From an uncultured Faecalibacterium sp. (lineage in GTDB: Bacteria > Bacillota > Clostridia > Oscillospirales > Ruminococcaceae), in contig CABQER010000008.1 of assembly GCA_902463235.1 (NCBI GenBank), positions 1 to 30,909 of the forward strand: a stretch of 30,909 nucleotides of DNA, written 5' to 3'. The notes beneath the pieces were generated by a model that was given only the letters and a program-made list of their open reading frames with translations, had not been told where the DNA came from and ran no database searches. The translations under genes were made by a program, and so were the position numbers. Below are positions 13,894 to 22,581 of this stretch, in pieces. The stretch's first letter is position 1. Every line of letters begins with the position of its first letter.

Positions 13894-15765
13894 ATGAGAA
13901 GCAATAACCAAAAGGAGAATCAGGCACTGACCCCGATGCAGAAGCAGGCAGTGCTGGTGTGCATCGTGTGTGCACTGGCGGCTCTGCTGACCATCGGTAT
14001 CACTCTTACCATGCTCAAGCGGGGCAAGAACCCGACGGAGCAGCCGGGGGATTCTTCCGTTGTTACCCCCGCGCCCGCCCCGGAAGGGGAGGAGGATATC
14101 TCTGACCACTACCAGATCAACGAGACCTCCAGCGCGCTGCTCACCGGGACCGCCGATGCCGGCAATGCCTATCAGGAGCAGACCCTTTTTATCGGCGATT
14201 CCAACACGGTGCGTCTGTACGCCAACGGTCTGATCTCATTGCAGCAGTTCTGCGCAAAAGAGGGCATTGGCACCAGCGCCGCCCTGAACGAAGGCATCGT
14301 CACTTTTAAGCGGGACGATAACCGCTACACCATCGCGCAGGCAGTGGCAAAAATGAAGCCCCGCCGGGTGGTCATCATGCTGGGCACCAACGATAACGGC
14401 ATGAATACCGAGGACTTTATCAGCAACTACACCGCGCTGGTGCAGGCCATTCAGGCCAGCTATCCCTATACCGATATCATCGTCAACACGGTGCCGCCGG
14501 TCCCGTCCAACCACTCCAACTACCCCAACATGGACCAGACCCGTATTGACGATTTCAACATGGCGCTGCTGACCATGTGCGAGCAGCTGGGGGTCAAGTT
14601 CCTCAACTCTGCCGAGGCGCTTAAGGACGCCAACGGCTACGGCAATGTGGATTACTACCAGAGCGGGGATATCCACCTCAAGCCCGCAGGCCTGAAGGTG
14701 TTGCTGAAGTATCTGCGCACCCATGCCTATGAGACCGAGGATCGCCGCCCGGACACCAATAACATCCCCACCCGCGCCGAGTATACCGCTAACCCCAGCT
14801 CTGCCGTGGAAGCACCCAGCAGCTCGGAGGAAGTCTCTTCCTCGGCTGTTGAGGAAAAAACGGAGTATCAGGCCGGTTACCGTGTGGATAAAACCGGCGG
14901 CGGCACCCTGACCTGCGGCAACGAGAGCGGCAAGTCCCTTACCGTCAAGGTGACCAGCGCCGCCCAGACTGTTACTGTGACTGCAGTGCCGGAGGACGGC
15001 TATGTGTTCGTCAAGTGGAGCGACGGCGTAACTAAGCGCACCCGCACCGATACCAATTTTGACCAGAACGTGGATGTGACTGCGGTGTTTGCGGCAGCCT
15101 CTATCCACATCAGCAGCAGCGGCAAGGCTGTGCTGGGGGATGCCTACACCTTTAAAGCGACCCTCAAGGGCAAGTATCTGGATGCTTCCAGCATTCGCTG
15201 GTATGTCAACGGCAGCGAGGTAACACAGGCTGCCGGTAAGACCACCGTAAAGGGCGAGGTAGACCCCTCTATGGTGGGCGGCACCTTCCGGGTGTACGCC
15301 ACCGCCAGCTATAACGATTGCACCGTGACCAGCAACAAGCTGGAGCTTGCGGTCAGCGGTGCAGCGTCCAGCTCGTCCAGCAGCACCAGCAGTTCCGGTG
15401 CATCCTCTAAGGAGGATAAGCCTGCTTCTTCCAAGGATGAAACGTCCTCCTCTAAGGAAGATAAACCGGCCTCTTCCAAGGAAGAAAAGCCCGCTTCTTC
15501 CTCCTCGAACGGAACTTCCGAAAGCACCGGCAGCTCCTCCAAGGTGGAGAAGCCCGCCTCCTCTGCGGCTTCTTCTAAGGAAGAAAAGCCCACTTCTTCT
15601 TCGCAGAGCAGTTCCTCTTCCAAGGAGGAAAAAACTGCTTCTTCTAAGGAAGAAAAGCCTGCATCCTCCAAGGGGGATAAGGAAGAAAAACCGGCTTCTT
15701 CTAAAGAGGAAAAGCACGCGTCCTCCAAGACCGAGGCCAGCGCCAGCAAGGAAGCTGCCAACTAA
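13894..15765 (+). CDS. Membrane-anchored SGNH/GDSL hydrolase with wall-facing domains and a Ser/Lys/Glu/Pro tail
   Basis: The 623-residue protein has an N-terminal uncleaved membrane helix (about residues 19-41) and an acidic Pro-rich spacer. Its SGNH hydrolase domain (about 95-285) has block I 'FIGDSNTVRL' with Ser103, block III GTND at 164-167, and block V 'DIHLKPAG' with Asp259 and His261. A segment with 'GYVFVKWSDG' (about residue 365-380) resembles bacterial repeat domains of surface proteins. A further Ig-like stretch follows, then a low-complexity tail from about residue 487 built of SSKEEKP-type units. No LPXTG motif is present. Outside the membrane it would most plausibly act on O-acyl groups of peptidoglycan or polysaccharide; this is inferred. 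An AAGGAG site precedes the ATG. Confidence 0.87.
   Translation: MRSNNQKENQALTPMQKQAVLVCIVCALAALLTIGITLTMLKRGKNPTEQPGDSSVVTPAPAPEGEEDISDHYQINETSSALLTGTADAGNAYQEQTLFIGDSNTVRLYANGLISLQQFCAKEGIGTSAALNEGIVTFKRDDNRYTIAQAVAKMKPRRVVIMLGTNDNGMNTEDFISNYTALVQAIQASYPYTDIIVNTVPPVPSNHSNYPNMDQTRIDDFNMALLTMCEQLGVKFLNSAEALKDANGYGNVDYYQSGDIHLKPAGLKVLLKYLRTHAYETEDRRPDTNNIPTRAEYTANPSSAVEAPSSSEEVSSSAVEEKTEYQAGYRVDKTGGGTLTCGNESGKSLTVKVTSAAQTVTVTAVPEDGYVFVKWSDGVTKRTRTDTNFDQNVDVTAVFAAASIHISSSGKAVLGDAYTFKATLKGKYLDASSIRWYVNGSEVTQAAGKTTVKGEVDPSMVGGTFRVYATASYNDCTVTSNKLELAVSGAASSSSSSTSSSGASSKEDKPASSKDETSSSKEDKPASSKEEKPASSSSNGTSESTGSSSKVEKPASSAASSKEEKPTSSSQSSSSSKEEKTASSKEEKPASSKGDKEEKPASSKEEKHASSKTEASASKEAAN
15355..15762 (+). 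repeat. In-gene low-complexity repeat encoding SSKEEKP units
   Basis: About 400 bases of degenerate TCTTCTAAGGAAGAAAAGCC-like units encode runs of Ser and SSKEEKP/SSKEDKP motifs at the C terminus of the SGNH hydrolase. Serine codons vary (TCC, TCT, AGC), which points to old, selected repetition rather than fresh slippage. The copy number could still vary between strains. Confidence 0.85.
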
Positions 15766-15820
15766 GGGCACATTCCGCGCCTGCGCCGCATAGGCTGGCG
15801 GGAGAGGAAGGTGGAGCCTT

Positions 15821-16042
15821 ATGTACTGGGAAGCAATGCGCACGCCCTCCCTGCCCGGGGAGAATGACGTGACCGACGGCAGCGTGGATTACTACGACAC
15901 CGACTGGGAAAACGTAGATAACAGCGCACTGGAGGAAGAAATGCAGAAATGCGGTCTGACGCCCTGCGAGGGAAAGACGCTGTGCCCGGACAACACCCCG
16001 GCACAAACAGACCTGTCTGCGTATGAAATCGTTTCTGAATAA
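15821..16042 (+). CDS. Small acidic protein, unknown
   Basis: The 73-residue product starts MYWEAMRTPSLPGEND and is rich in Asp and Glu, with three Cys in its second half ('KCGLTPCEGKTLCPD'). It has no signal peptide or membrane segment. GGAAGGTGG sits about ten bases before the ATG, which supports translation. It lies 55 bases after the SGNH hydrolase gene and 86 before the YjjG-type gene, on the same strand. I do not recognise the family; the spaced cysteines might bind metal. Confidence 0.62.
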   Translation: MYWEAMRTPSLPGENDVTDGSVDYYDTDWENVDNSALEEEMQKCGLTPCEGKTLCPDNTPAQTDLSAYEIVSE

Positions 16043-16043
16043 C

Positions 16044-16080
16044 GAGAAGCCAGCTCTGCCGGGGGTGGGGCTGGCTTCTC
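16044..16080. terminator. Hairpin after the small acidic protein gene
   Basis: GAGAAGCCAGC (16044-16054) pairs with GCTGGCTTCTC (16070-16080) around a G-rich loop, two bases past the stop codon. There is no T-run, so termination would be weak; mRNA-end protection is an alternative. Confidence 0.5.
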
Positions 16081-16128
16081 CCTGTTGATACACCAAAGTG
16101 GGAAATGCTGAAAAGAAAGTGAGATTCT

Positions 16129-16869
16129 ATGGCAAAATATTATTGCATCCTGTTCGATGCGGACAATACGCTGCTCAACTTTGACGCAGCCGAAAACAAG
16201 GCGCTGGCCGAAACGCTGGTGAACTACGGCATCGAGCCGGACGCCGAGACCGTGCAGACTTACCGCACCATCAACGAGGAACTGTGGCGGCAGCTGGAAA
16301 AAGGCCAGATCCGCCGCGAGAAGCTGTTCGGCGAGCGGTTCAGCCGCTTTTTAAAGGCCATCAATGCCGCTGGTGACGGTGTGGAGATGAACCGCTGCTA
16401 TCTGGAGCAGCTGTCCACCCACCCGGACCTGATGAGTGCCGAGGTGCTGGACGTGCTGCGCGAGCTTTCCGAGGTGGCAACGCTGGCCATCGTCAGCAAC
16501 GGTGCCCAGAAGGTGCAGACCCGCCGTCTGGCAGAAAGCGGCGTGATGGATTTTATGGAGGACGTGTTCATCTCCGAGAAAATGGGCTGCGAAAAGCCCA
16601 ATGCCCGCATCTTTGATGCGGCTCTGCGCGCGCTGGGCGTGGAGAACCGGGAGCACGTTCTGATGGTGGGCGACAGCCTTGCCAGCGATATTCAGGGTGG
16701 CAGCAACGCCGGTCTGGATACCTGCTGGTACAACCCCAACCACGCCGAGAACCCCGGTAAGGTGATCCCTACCTACGAGATCGCCAGTCTGGAAGAGCTG
16801 TATCCGCTGGTGATGGAGCAGGAGGAGCTGGCCAATGTTGGCCTGAAGAACCGCCGCCACCAGTGCTGA
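16129..16869 (+). CDS. YjjG/YfnB-type HAD nucleotidase
   Basis: The 246-residue protein begins MAKYYCILFDADNTLLNFD, the variant DxDNTLxxF nucleophile block typical of YjjG-family pyrimidine nucleotidases (Asp10, Asp12). It continues with 'LAIVSNGAQKVQTRRLAESG' (motif II), 'ISEKMGCEKPNARIF' (motif III lysine region) and 'MVGDSLASDIQGGSNAGL' (motif IV). These enzymes dephosphorylate odd or damaged nucleoside monophosphates and so clean the nucleotide pool. The ribosome site is weak (AAAGTGAG). Thirty-three bases separate it from the ABC-F gene. It is the second HAD phosphatase in this gene group and is not a recent copy of the first: their cap regions differ. Confidence 0.88.
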   Translation: MAKYYCILFDADNTLLNFDAAENKALAETLVNYGIEPDAETVQTYRTINEELWRQLEKGQIRREKLFGERFSRFLKAINAAGDGVEMNRCYLEQLSTHPDLMSAEVLDVLRELSEVATLAIVSNGAQKVQTRRLAESGVMDFMEDVFISEKMGCEKPNARIFDAALRALGVENREHVLMVGDSLASDIQGGSNAGLDTCWYNPNHAENPGKVIPTYEIASLEELYPLVMEQEELANVGLKNRRHQC

Positions 16870-16902
16870 GAGATAAAAAAGAACGGATAACGGATCAAAA
16901 CT

Positions 16903-18798
16903 ATGCTGATACATTTGGAAAAACTGGGTAAGACTTTTGGCGAGAAGGTGGTGCTGCACGATGTGACCGCCAGTGTCGAGCGGGAGGACCGCATCGGCAT
17001 CGTGGGACAAAACGGTGCAGGCAAGACCACCCTGCTCAAGATCCTTACCGGCGAATATCAGGACTACGAGGGCGAGTTCAGCGTGACCCACGGAGTGACG
17101 CTGGGCTATCTGGAGCAAAACGCAAAGCTGGATGCCACGCTGGATATCTACGGCGAGATGCGCGCCACCTTTGCTCCGGTGCTGGATGCCATGGCGCAGA
17201 TGCAGATCTTGGAGCGCCGCATGGCTGCCCAGCCCGATAACGCCGACCTGCTGGCACAGCATGATGCCCTGCAAAATATCGTGGATGCCGCCGATGGCTA
17301 CAATATGGATGTGAACATCAAAAAGGTGCTGTCCGGCATGGGCTTTGCGCAGGATACATGGCAGAAGAACATTGCGGTGCTCTCCGGCGGCGAGCTGACG
17401 CGGCTGCGTCTGGCAAAGCTGCTGCTGGAAAAGCCGGATGTCCTCATTCTGGACGAGCCCACCAACCACTTGGACTTTGCCACCATGGAATGGCTGGAAA
17501 ACTACCTCAAGGGCTATTCCGGCGCGGTGCTGGTGGTCAGCCACGACCGCTATTTCCTTGACAATGTCTGTACAAAGATCTGGGAGGTATCCTTTCAGAC
17601 TATGACCACCTACAAGGGCAACTTCTCGGCTTATCTGCCCCAGAAGGAAGCTGCCGATGCCCTGCGCCAGAAGCAGCACGATGCCGATGTGGCACTGGCT
17701 GAAAAGCTGCAGGACTATGTGGACCGCAACCTTGTGCGCGCCTCCACTACCAAAATGGCGCAGAGCCGTCGCAAGCAGCTGGAAAAGCTGGAGATCACCG
17801 AGGCACCCAAGGACGAGACCAACCAGCTGAAGTTCCGCTTTGAATATGACGTAGAACCGTGGAATGAGCTGGTGATGCTGAAAAACCTCAGCATCAAGAT
17901 CGGGGAGCGCACCCTGCTGGAACCCTTTACCTATACGGTCTGCCGCGGGCAGCGGCTCATCATTGCCGGTCCCAACGGTGCGGGCAAATCCACCCTGATG
18001 CAGGTGCTGGACGGCAAGCGCCGCCCCTCCGGCGGTATGGTGCGGCTGGGCACCGGGGCGCGTCCCAGCATCTTTGCCCAGCAGCAGAACCGTCTGGGGC
18101 AGGGCAGGGTCATTGATGTCATTTGGAACAAGTACCCCCGCATGACCGAACTGGAAGTGCGCAGCCACCTTGCTAAGCTGGGCTTCCGGGGCGATACCGT
18201 GTTCAAGCCCTGCGAAGCATTGTCCGGTGGCGAGCTGGCGCGTCTGCGCTTTGCGGAGATTGTGCTGGAACGGCCGAACCTGCTGTTTTTGGACGAGCCC
18301 ACCAACCACTTGGACATCTATACCCGCGAAAACCTGACTGAAGCACTGATGGCCTATACCGGCACCCTGCTGCTGGTCACCCACGACCGTCACCTGATGA
18401 ACAGTCTGGCCTGTCCCATCCTCTATCTTGAGGACGGCAAGGCTGTGCTCTACCCCAGCTACGATGCCCTGATGGGACGTGCCGCCCCGGTGCAGGCTAC
18501 CCAGAAGGCTGCCGAGCCCGCCAAGACCGGCTACGGCAAGGAGCAGCGCCGCCGCCGCGCCGAGCTGCGCGCCAAGATCAAGGCCTGCGAGGACGAGATG
18601 GAAGCCTGCGGCGCACGCGAAGTGGAACTGGACAACGAGATCAACTCCCCGGAGGTGTACAACGACCCCGACCTGCTGCGCCAGAAAAGCGATGAGCTGA
18701 GCGACCTGCGTTTCCATCAGGAGGAGCTTTTTGCCGCATGGGAAGCCGCCATGGAAGAGCAGGAAGCCTACGAGCAGACGCAGCAGCCCGAAGAATAA
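16903..18798 (+). CDS. ABC-F family ATPase (translation factor type)
   Basis: The 631-residue protein has two ABC cassettes and no membrane segment, the ABC-F pattern. Walker A motifs are GQNGAGKT (35-42) and GPNGAGKS (356-363). Signatures LSGGE lie near 160 and 440, each followed by 'DEPTNHLD'. A linker with charged helices (about 245-300) would reach the ribosomal tRNA site. A C-terminal Glu/Arg-rich coiled coil (from about 545) resembles the Uup/YdiF group. ABC-F proteins act on stalled ribosomes; some give antibiotic protection, but nothing here marks this as a resistance type. The start codon has only a weak ribosome site. Confidence 0.92.
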   Translation: MLIHLEKLGKTFGEKVVLHDVTASVEREDRIGIVGQNGAGKTTLLKILTGEYQDYEGEFSVTHGVTLGYLEQNAKLDATLDIYGEMRATFAPVLDAMAQMQILERRMAAQPDNADLLAQHDALQNIVDAADGYNMDVNIKKVLSGMGFAQDTWQKNIAVLSGGELTRLRLAKLLLEKPDVLILDEPTNHLDFATMEWLENYLKGYSGAVLVVSHDRYFLDNVCTKIWEVSFQTMTTYKGNFSAYLPQKEAADALRQKQHDADVALAEKLQDYVDRNLVRASTTKMAQSRRKQLEKLEITEAPKDETNQLKFRFEYDVEPWNELVMLKNLSIKIGERTLLEPFTYTVCRGQRLIIAGPNGAGKSTLMQVLDGKRRPSGGMVRLGTGARPSIFAQQQNRLGQGRVIDVIWNKYPRMTELEVRSHLAKLGFRGDTVFKPCEALSGGELARLRFAEIVLERPNLLFLDEPTNHLDIYTRENLTEALMAYTGTLLLVTHDRHLMNSLACPILYLEDGKAVLYPSYDALMGRAAPVQATQKAAEPAKTGYGKEQRRRRAELRAKIKACEDEMEACGAREVELDNEINSPEVYNDPDLLRQKSDELSDLRFHQEELFAAWEAAMEEQEAYEQTQQPEE

Positions 18799-18813
18799 AG
18801 GAGCGTATCCTCT

Positions 18814-19359
18814 ATGCCTAAAAATCACCGCAACTATCAAAAAACACGGCACATCGCCCTGTCGGGGCTGCTGTTTGCGCTGGCCATGGCGCTTTCCTTC
18901 ATCGAGGGCTCGCTGGTCATCCCGGGGCTTTTGCCGGGCATGAAGCTGGGGCTTGCCAACATCGTGGTCATGTACGCGTTGTTCTTCATGGGACCCCGGC
19001 AGGCACTGGTGCTGGATGTGCTCAAGGCGCTGTTCGTCTTTCTGGTGTCCGGCTTTACGGCGGGCTTCCTCTCGCTGTGCGGCGGGCTTTTGTCCCTTGC
19101 GGTGATGTGGGTGCTGTATTATCTTTTGCCGGTGCGGCCCACATGGTTCATCCTGTCGGTCTGTGGCGCTCTGGCGCATAATGTAGGGCAGCTGCTGGGC
19201 GCGGGGGTCATCATCTCCTCGTCTTTGTCGCTGTACTACGCGCCGGTCATGCTGGTGCTGGGCCTTGTCATGGGCGCGCTCACCTCGGTCACTCTGCGGG
19301 CGCTGCTGCCCGCGCTGGGCAAAATGGGCTTCAACACCCACGAAAACCGCCCCGAATGA
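18814..19359 (+). CDS. Gx transporter / heptaprenyl diphosphate synthase component I-like membrane protein
   Basis: The 181-residue protein has about five membrane helices after a basic N terminus. It carries the 'LPGMKLGLANIVVMYALFFMGPRQAL' and 'LCGGLLSLAVMWVL' stretches typical of PF07456. The family is named after a polyprenyl synthase component but resembles ECF-type substrate-binding membrane proteins. It often sits beside an FMN-binding NusG-like partner, which is absent here. An AAGGAG site precedes the ATG, 15 bases after the ABC-F stop codon, so the two are co-transcribed. Confidence 0.85.
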   Translation: MPKNHRNYQKTRHIALSGLLFALAMALSFIEGSLVIPGLLPGMKLGLANIVVMYALFFMGPRQALVLDVLKALFVFLVSGFTAGFLSLCGGLLSLAVMWVLYYLLPVRPTWFILSVCGALAHNVGQLLGAGVIISSSLSLYYAPVMLVLGLVMGALTSVTLRALLPALGKMGFNTHENRPE

Positions 19360-19380
19360 CCGACCATTCCGGCAGGGCAG

Positions 19381-19408
19381 TTGCATTTTGGCCGGAAATC
19401 TGTATAAT
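19381..19408 (+). promoter_or_regulatory. lon promoter
   Basis: TTGCAT (19381-19386), a 16-base spacer and TATAAT (19403-19408). No CIRCE or CtsR-type operator was seen. The 85-base leader has an inverted repeat CTGCCGC/GCGGCAG (19454-19482) ending just before the GGGAGG site. Confidence 0.75.
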
Positions 19409-19499
19409 AAGGAAACAACTGTATTTTTATTAAAAAGACCCCAAAGGATAGAGCTGCCGCAGCATGGGAATCTGAGCGGCAGTCGGGAGGTGTTTGTAT

Positions 19500-21953
19500 A
19501 TGTCTGAAAAAGTTACTATCAAGGTCGAGCGGAAGGAACTCCATCTGCCCACCATCGCGCTGCGTGGGCTGGTGGTGTTCCCCAACAACCTTGTTCATTT
19601 TGAAGTCGGGCGGGAAAAGAGCATTGCCGCCGTGGAGTGGGCCATGGCCAATAACTCCAACGTATTTCTGGTAGCCCAAAAGGAGATGGAGACCAGCGAG
19701 CCCACCCAGCAGGACCTGTACACCTACGGCGTAGTGGCCGAGGTCAAGCAGGTGCTGCGCGTGTCGGACGAACTGGTCAAGGTGCTGGTGGAGGGCAAGT
19801 ACCGCGCCAAGCTGACCGAGCTGGATACCACCGGCGATTTTCTGCTGTCTGCCGTGCGCTCCGCTCCGGTGCGCGCCGCAAAGCCTGAAGAAGCTGTGGA
19901 GACCGAAGCACTGCTCCGCGCCCTCAAGACCGGCTTTGACGAGTATCTGGGCATGAACCCGCGCCTTGCCAAGGACGTGGTGTTCACCATCGTTTCCAGC
20001 GATGACCCTATGTTCCTCACCGAGTATATGCCGGCAAACCTCTTGTTCCGCTACGAGGATAAGCAGGCCGTGATGAACGAGAACACCCTCAACGGCCGTT
20101 TGCAGCGCCTTGTGGAGATGCTGCGCCGCGAATGTCAGGTGATGAAGATCGAAAAGGAGATCGCGGAAAAGGTCAATGAGTCCATGGACAAGAACCAGCG
20201 CGATTACTACCTGCACGAGCAGCTGCACATCATCAACGACGAACTGGGCGAGGGGGACGATACCCACGCCGAGGCCGATGATTACCGCCGCAAGATCCGG
20301 GAACTGCACCTTGCCGAGGACAGCGAGAAAAAGCTGCTCAAGGAGGTAGACCGCCTGTCCCGGATGCAGAGCAGCAATCAGGAGGCTACGGTCATCCGCA
20401 CTTATCTGGACACCTGTCTGGATCTGCCGTGGAACACCATGACCGTGGATGATCTGGATATCCACCGCGCCCAGCAGATCCTGGACCGGGATCACTACGG
20501 CCTGAAAAAGGTCAAGGACCGCATTCTGGAAACGCTGGCCGTGCGTAAGCTGGCACCGGATGTGAAGGCACAGATCATCTGCCTGGTCGGCCCTCCGGGT
20601 GTTGGCAAGACCAGTATTGCGCGTTCCATCGCCGAAAGCCTTGGCCGCAAGTATGTGCGCATCAGCCTTGGCGGTGTGCGGGACGAAGCTGAGATCCGCG
20701 GCCACCGGCGCACCTACATCGGCGCCATGCCCGGCAAGATCATCAGCGCCATGATCACCGCCAAGTCCTCCAACCCCCTGATGCTGCTGGACGAGATCGA
20801 CAAGCTGGCAGGGGACTTCCGGGGCGACCCGGCGGCAGCTCTGCTGGAAGCGCTGGACCCGGAGCAGAACAGCACCTTCAACGATCATTTCATTGATATC
20901 CCGTTTGACCTGAGCCATGTGCTCTTTATTACCACCGCGAACGACTTGGGCAGCATCCCCGGCCCGCTGCGCGACCGCATGGACGTCATCGAGCTGCCCA
21001 GCTATACCCGCGTGGAAAAGTATAACATTGCCCGCAAGCACTTGCTGCCCAAGCAGCTCAAAGCCTGCGGCCTGACCGGCAAGGTCACCATGAACCAGGG
21101 CGCACTCTATGGCATCATCGACGGCTATACCCGCGAGGCCGGTGTGCGTAATCTGGAGCGCACCATTACCAGCGTGCTGCGCAAGTGCGCCCGTAAGATC
21201 GCTTCCGGCGAGGTGGAGAGCGTAGCTGTTACCGCTACCATGCTGGAGGAACTGCTGGGTCCCCGCATCGTTAAGCCGGACTTCCTCAACCGCACCAACG
21301 CCGTGGGCATCGCCAACGGTCTGGCATGGACCAGCGTAGGCGGCGAGACCCTGCCCATCGAGGTGCAGGTCATGGACAACGGCACCGGCAAGATCACCGT
21401 TACCGGCTCTCTGGGCGATGTGATGAAGGAGAGCGCACAGCTGGCAGTCACCTGGGTGCGTGTCCACGCCGAGGAATACGGCATCGACCCCGAGCGGCTG
21501 AAAAAGTGCGATCTGCACATCCACGCCCCCGAGGGTGCTGTGCCCAAGGACGGCCCCTCTGCCGGTGTTACCCTGACCACGGCACTGGTGTCCTGCCTGT
21601 CCGGCGTGCCGGTGCGCGGCGATGTGGCCATGACCGGCGAGATCACCCTGCACGGCAACGTGCTGCCCATCGGCGGCCTGCGCGAAAAGAGCATGGCTGC
21701 CTACCGCGAGGGCATGAAGACCGTGCTCATCCCCAAGGATAATGAGCCGGATCTATACGAGGTGGACGAGGAAGTCAAGAAAAACCTGACCTTCCTGCCC
21801 ATGCAGAATCTCTCGCAGGTGCTGGCTGCCGCCCTGCTCAAGCCGAAGGCTGCCAAGAGCACCGCAGGCCGTCCCCGCACCAAAAAGTCCAAGGCAGGGG
21901 AGAGCCATATCCCCGCTGCGCCTGAGAAGAACCAGCCGGGCGCTGTCTGCTGA
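19500..21953 (+). CDS. lon: ATP-dependent protease Lon
   Basis: The 817-residue protein has the full Lon layout. An N-terminal substrate-binding domain begins 'LHLPTIALRGLVVFPNN', followed by a central coiled segment. The AAA+ domain carries GPPGVGKT (364-371) and 'LLDEIDKL'. The C-terminal serine-lysine protease has Ser687 in 'KDGPSAGVT' and Lys730 in 'PIGGLREKS', with the family's 43-residue spacing. It degrades misfolded and regulatory proteins in the cytoplasm. The ATG at 19500 is nine bases after GGGAGG; an in-frame TTG six bases earlier is too close to it. A basic tail (PKAAKSTAGRPRTKKSK) extends past the protease domain and is unusual. ysxC follows after 21 bases, a common Firmicutes pairing. 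Confidence 0.97.
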   Translation: MSEKVTIKVERKELHLPTIALRGLVVFPNNLVHFEVGREKSIAAVEWAMANNSNVFLVAQKEMETSEPTQQDLYTYGVVAEVKQVLRVSDELVKVLVEGKYRAKLTELDTTGDFLLSAVRSAPVRAAKPEEAVETEALLRALKTGFDEYLGMNPRLAKDVVFTIVSSDDPMFLTEYMPANLLFRYEDKQAVMNENTLNGRLQRLVEMLRRECQVMKIEKEIAEKVNESMDKNQRDYYLHEQLHIINDELGEGDDTHAEADDYRRKIRELHLAEDSEKKLLKEVDRLSRMQSSNQEATVIRTYLDTCLDLPWNTMTVDDLDIHRAQQILDRDHYGLKKVKDRILETLAVRKLAPDVKAQIICLVGPPGVGKTSIARSIAESLGRKYVRISLGGVRDEAEIRGHRRTYIGAMPGKIISAMITAKSSNPLMLLDEIDKLAGDFRGDPAAALLEALDPEQNSTFNDHFIDIPFDLSHVLFITTANDLGSIPGPLRDRMDVIELPSYTRVEKYNIARKHLLPKQLKACGLTGKVTMNQGALYGIIDGYTREAGVRNLERTITSVLRKCARKIASGEVESVAVTATMLEELLGPRIVKPDFLNRTNAVGIANGLAWTSVGGETLPIEVQVMDNGTGKITVTGSLGDVMKESAQLAVTWVRVHAEEYGIDPERLKKCDLHIHAPEGAVPKDGPSAGVTLTTALVSCLSGVPVRGDVAMTGEITLHGNVLPIGGLREKSMAAYREGMKTVLIPKDNEPDLYEVDEEVKKNLTFLPMQNLSQVLAAALLKPKAAKSTAGRPRTKKSKAGESHIPAAPEKNQPGAVC

Positions 21954-21974
21954 AAAAACAGAAAGGAACACGCC

Positions 21975-22577
21975 ATGATCTTCAACAAAGCTGATTTTAT
22001 TGCCAGCTATGGCATTTCCAGCCAGCTGCCCGAGAGTGACCGCCCGGAGTTGAGTTTTTCGGGGCGGTCTAATGTGGGCAAATCCAGCCTCATCAACAAG
22101 CTGTGCAGCCGCAAAAATCTGGCGCGCGTGTCCAGCACGCCGGGCAAAACGGCAACCATCAACTTCTATTCGGTGGACGACTGCTACTTTGTAGACCTGC
22201 CGGGCTACGGCTACGCCAAGGTGAGCAACGCCGACCGCGAGCGCTGGGATGACCTGATCAACAGCTACTTCGAGGCACCCCGCCACCACACTCTGCTGGT
22301 GCAGCTGCTGGACTGCCGCCACGCCCCCAGTGCGGACGATTTGCAGATGCTGCGCTACCTGCACTACCACCGCATTCCCTATGTGGTGGCGCTGACCAAG
22401 GCAGATAAGCTAAAAAAGAGCCAGCTTGCCAAAACGCAGGAGGACTTTGAAAACATCTGCCGCCCCTATGGTTGTCAGAAGGTGGTGCTGACCAGCGGCG
22501 AAAACGGCTACGGCATCCCGGAACTGCAGGCGGTGCTCAACGCCGCAGTGGCTGCGGAAAACGAGGAAGCGGAGTAA
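21975..22577 (+). CDS. ysxC: YsxC/EngB ribosome-assembly GTPase
   Basis: The 200-residue GTPase has G1 GRSNVGKS (30-37), a G2 threonine in 'SSTPGKTATINFY', G3 'DLPGYGYAKV' and G4 'TKADK', the typical YsxC/YihA set. It is needed for late assembly of the large ribosomal subunit. AAAGGAAC precedes the ATG. The gene sits 21 bases after lon and four before the methyltransferase gene, so it shares their transcript. Confidence 0.95.
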   Translation: MIFNKADFIASYGISSQLPESDRPELSFSGRSNVGKSSLINKLCSRKNLARVSSTPGKTATINFYSVDDCYFVDLPGYGYAKVSNADRERWDDLINSYFEAPRHHTLLVQLLDCRHAPSADDLQMLRYLHYHRIPYVVALTKADKLKKSQLAKTQEDFENICRPYGCQKVVLTSGENGYGIPELQAVLNAAVAAENEEAE

Positions 22578-22581
22578 CGCC

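Noticed and set aside
15355..15762. CRISPR-like or tandem non-coding repeat
   Set aside because: The units are degenerate, without equal spacers, and stay in frame within the SGNH hydrolase gene.
16351..19386. A 1011-residue minus-strand frame
   Set aside because: It is antisense to the YjjG-type, ABC-F and Gx genes, all with clear motifs. Its His/Gln/Leu-rich composition is a typical mirror of GC-rich genes.
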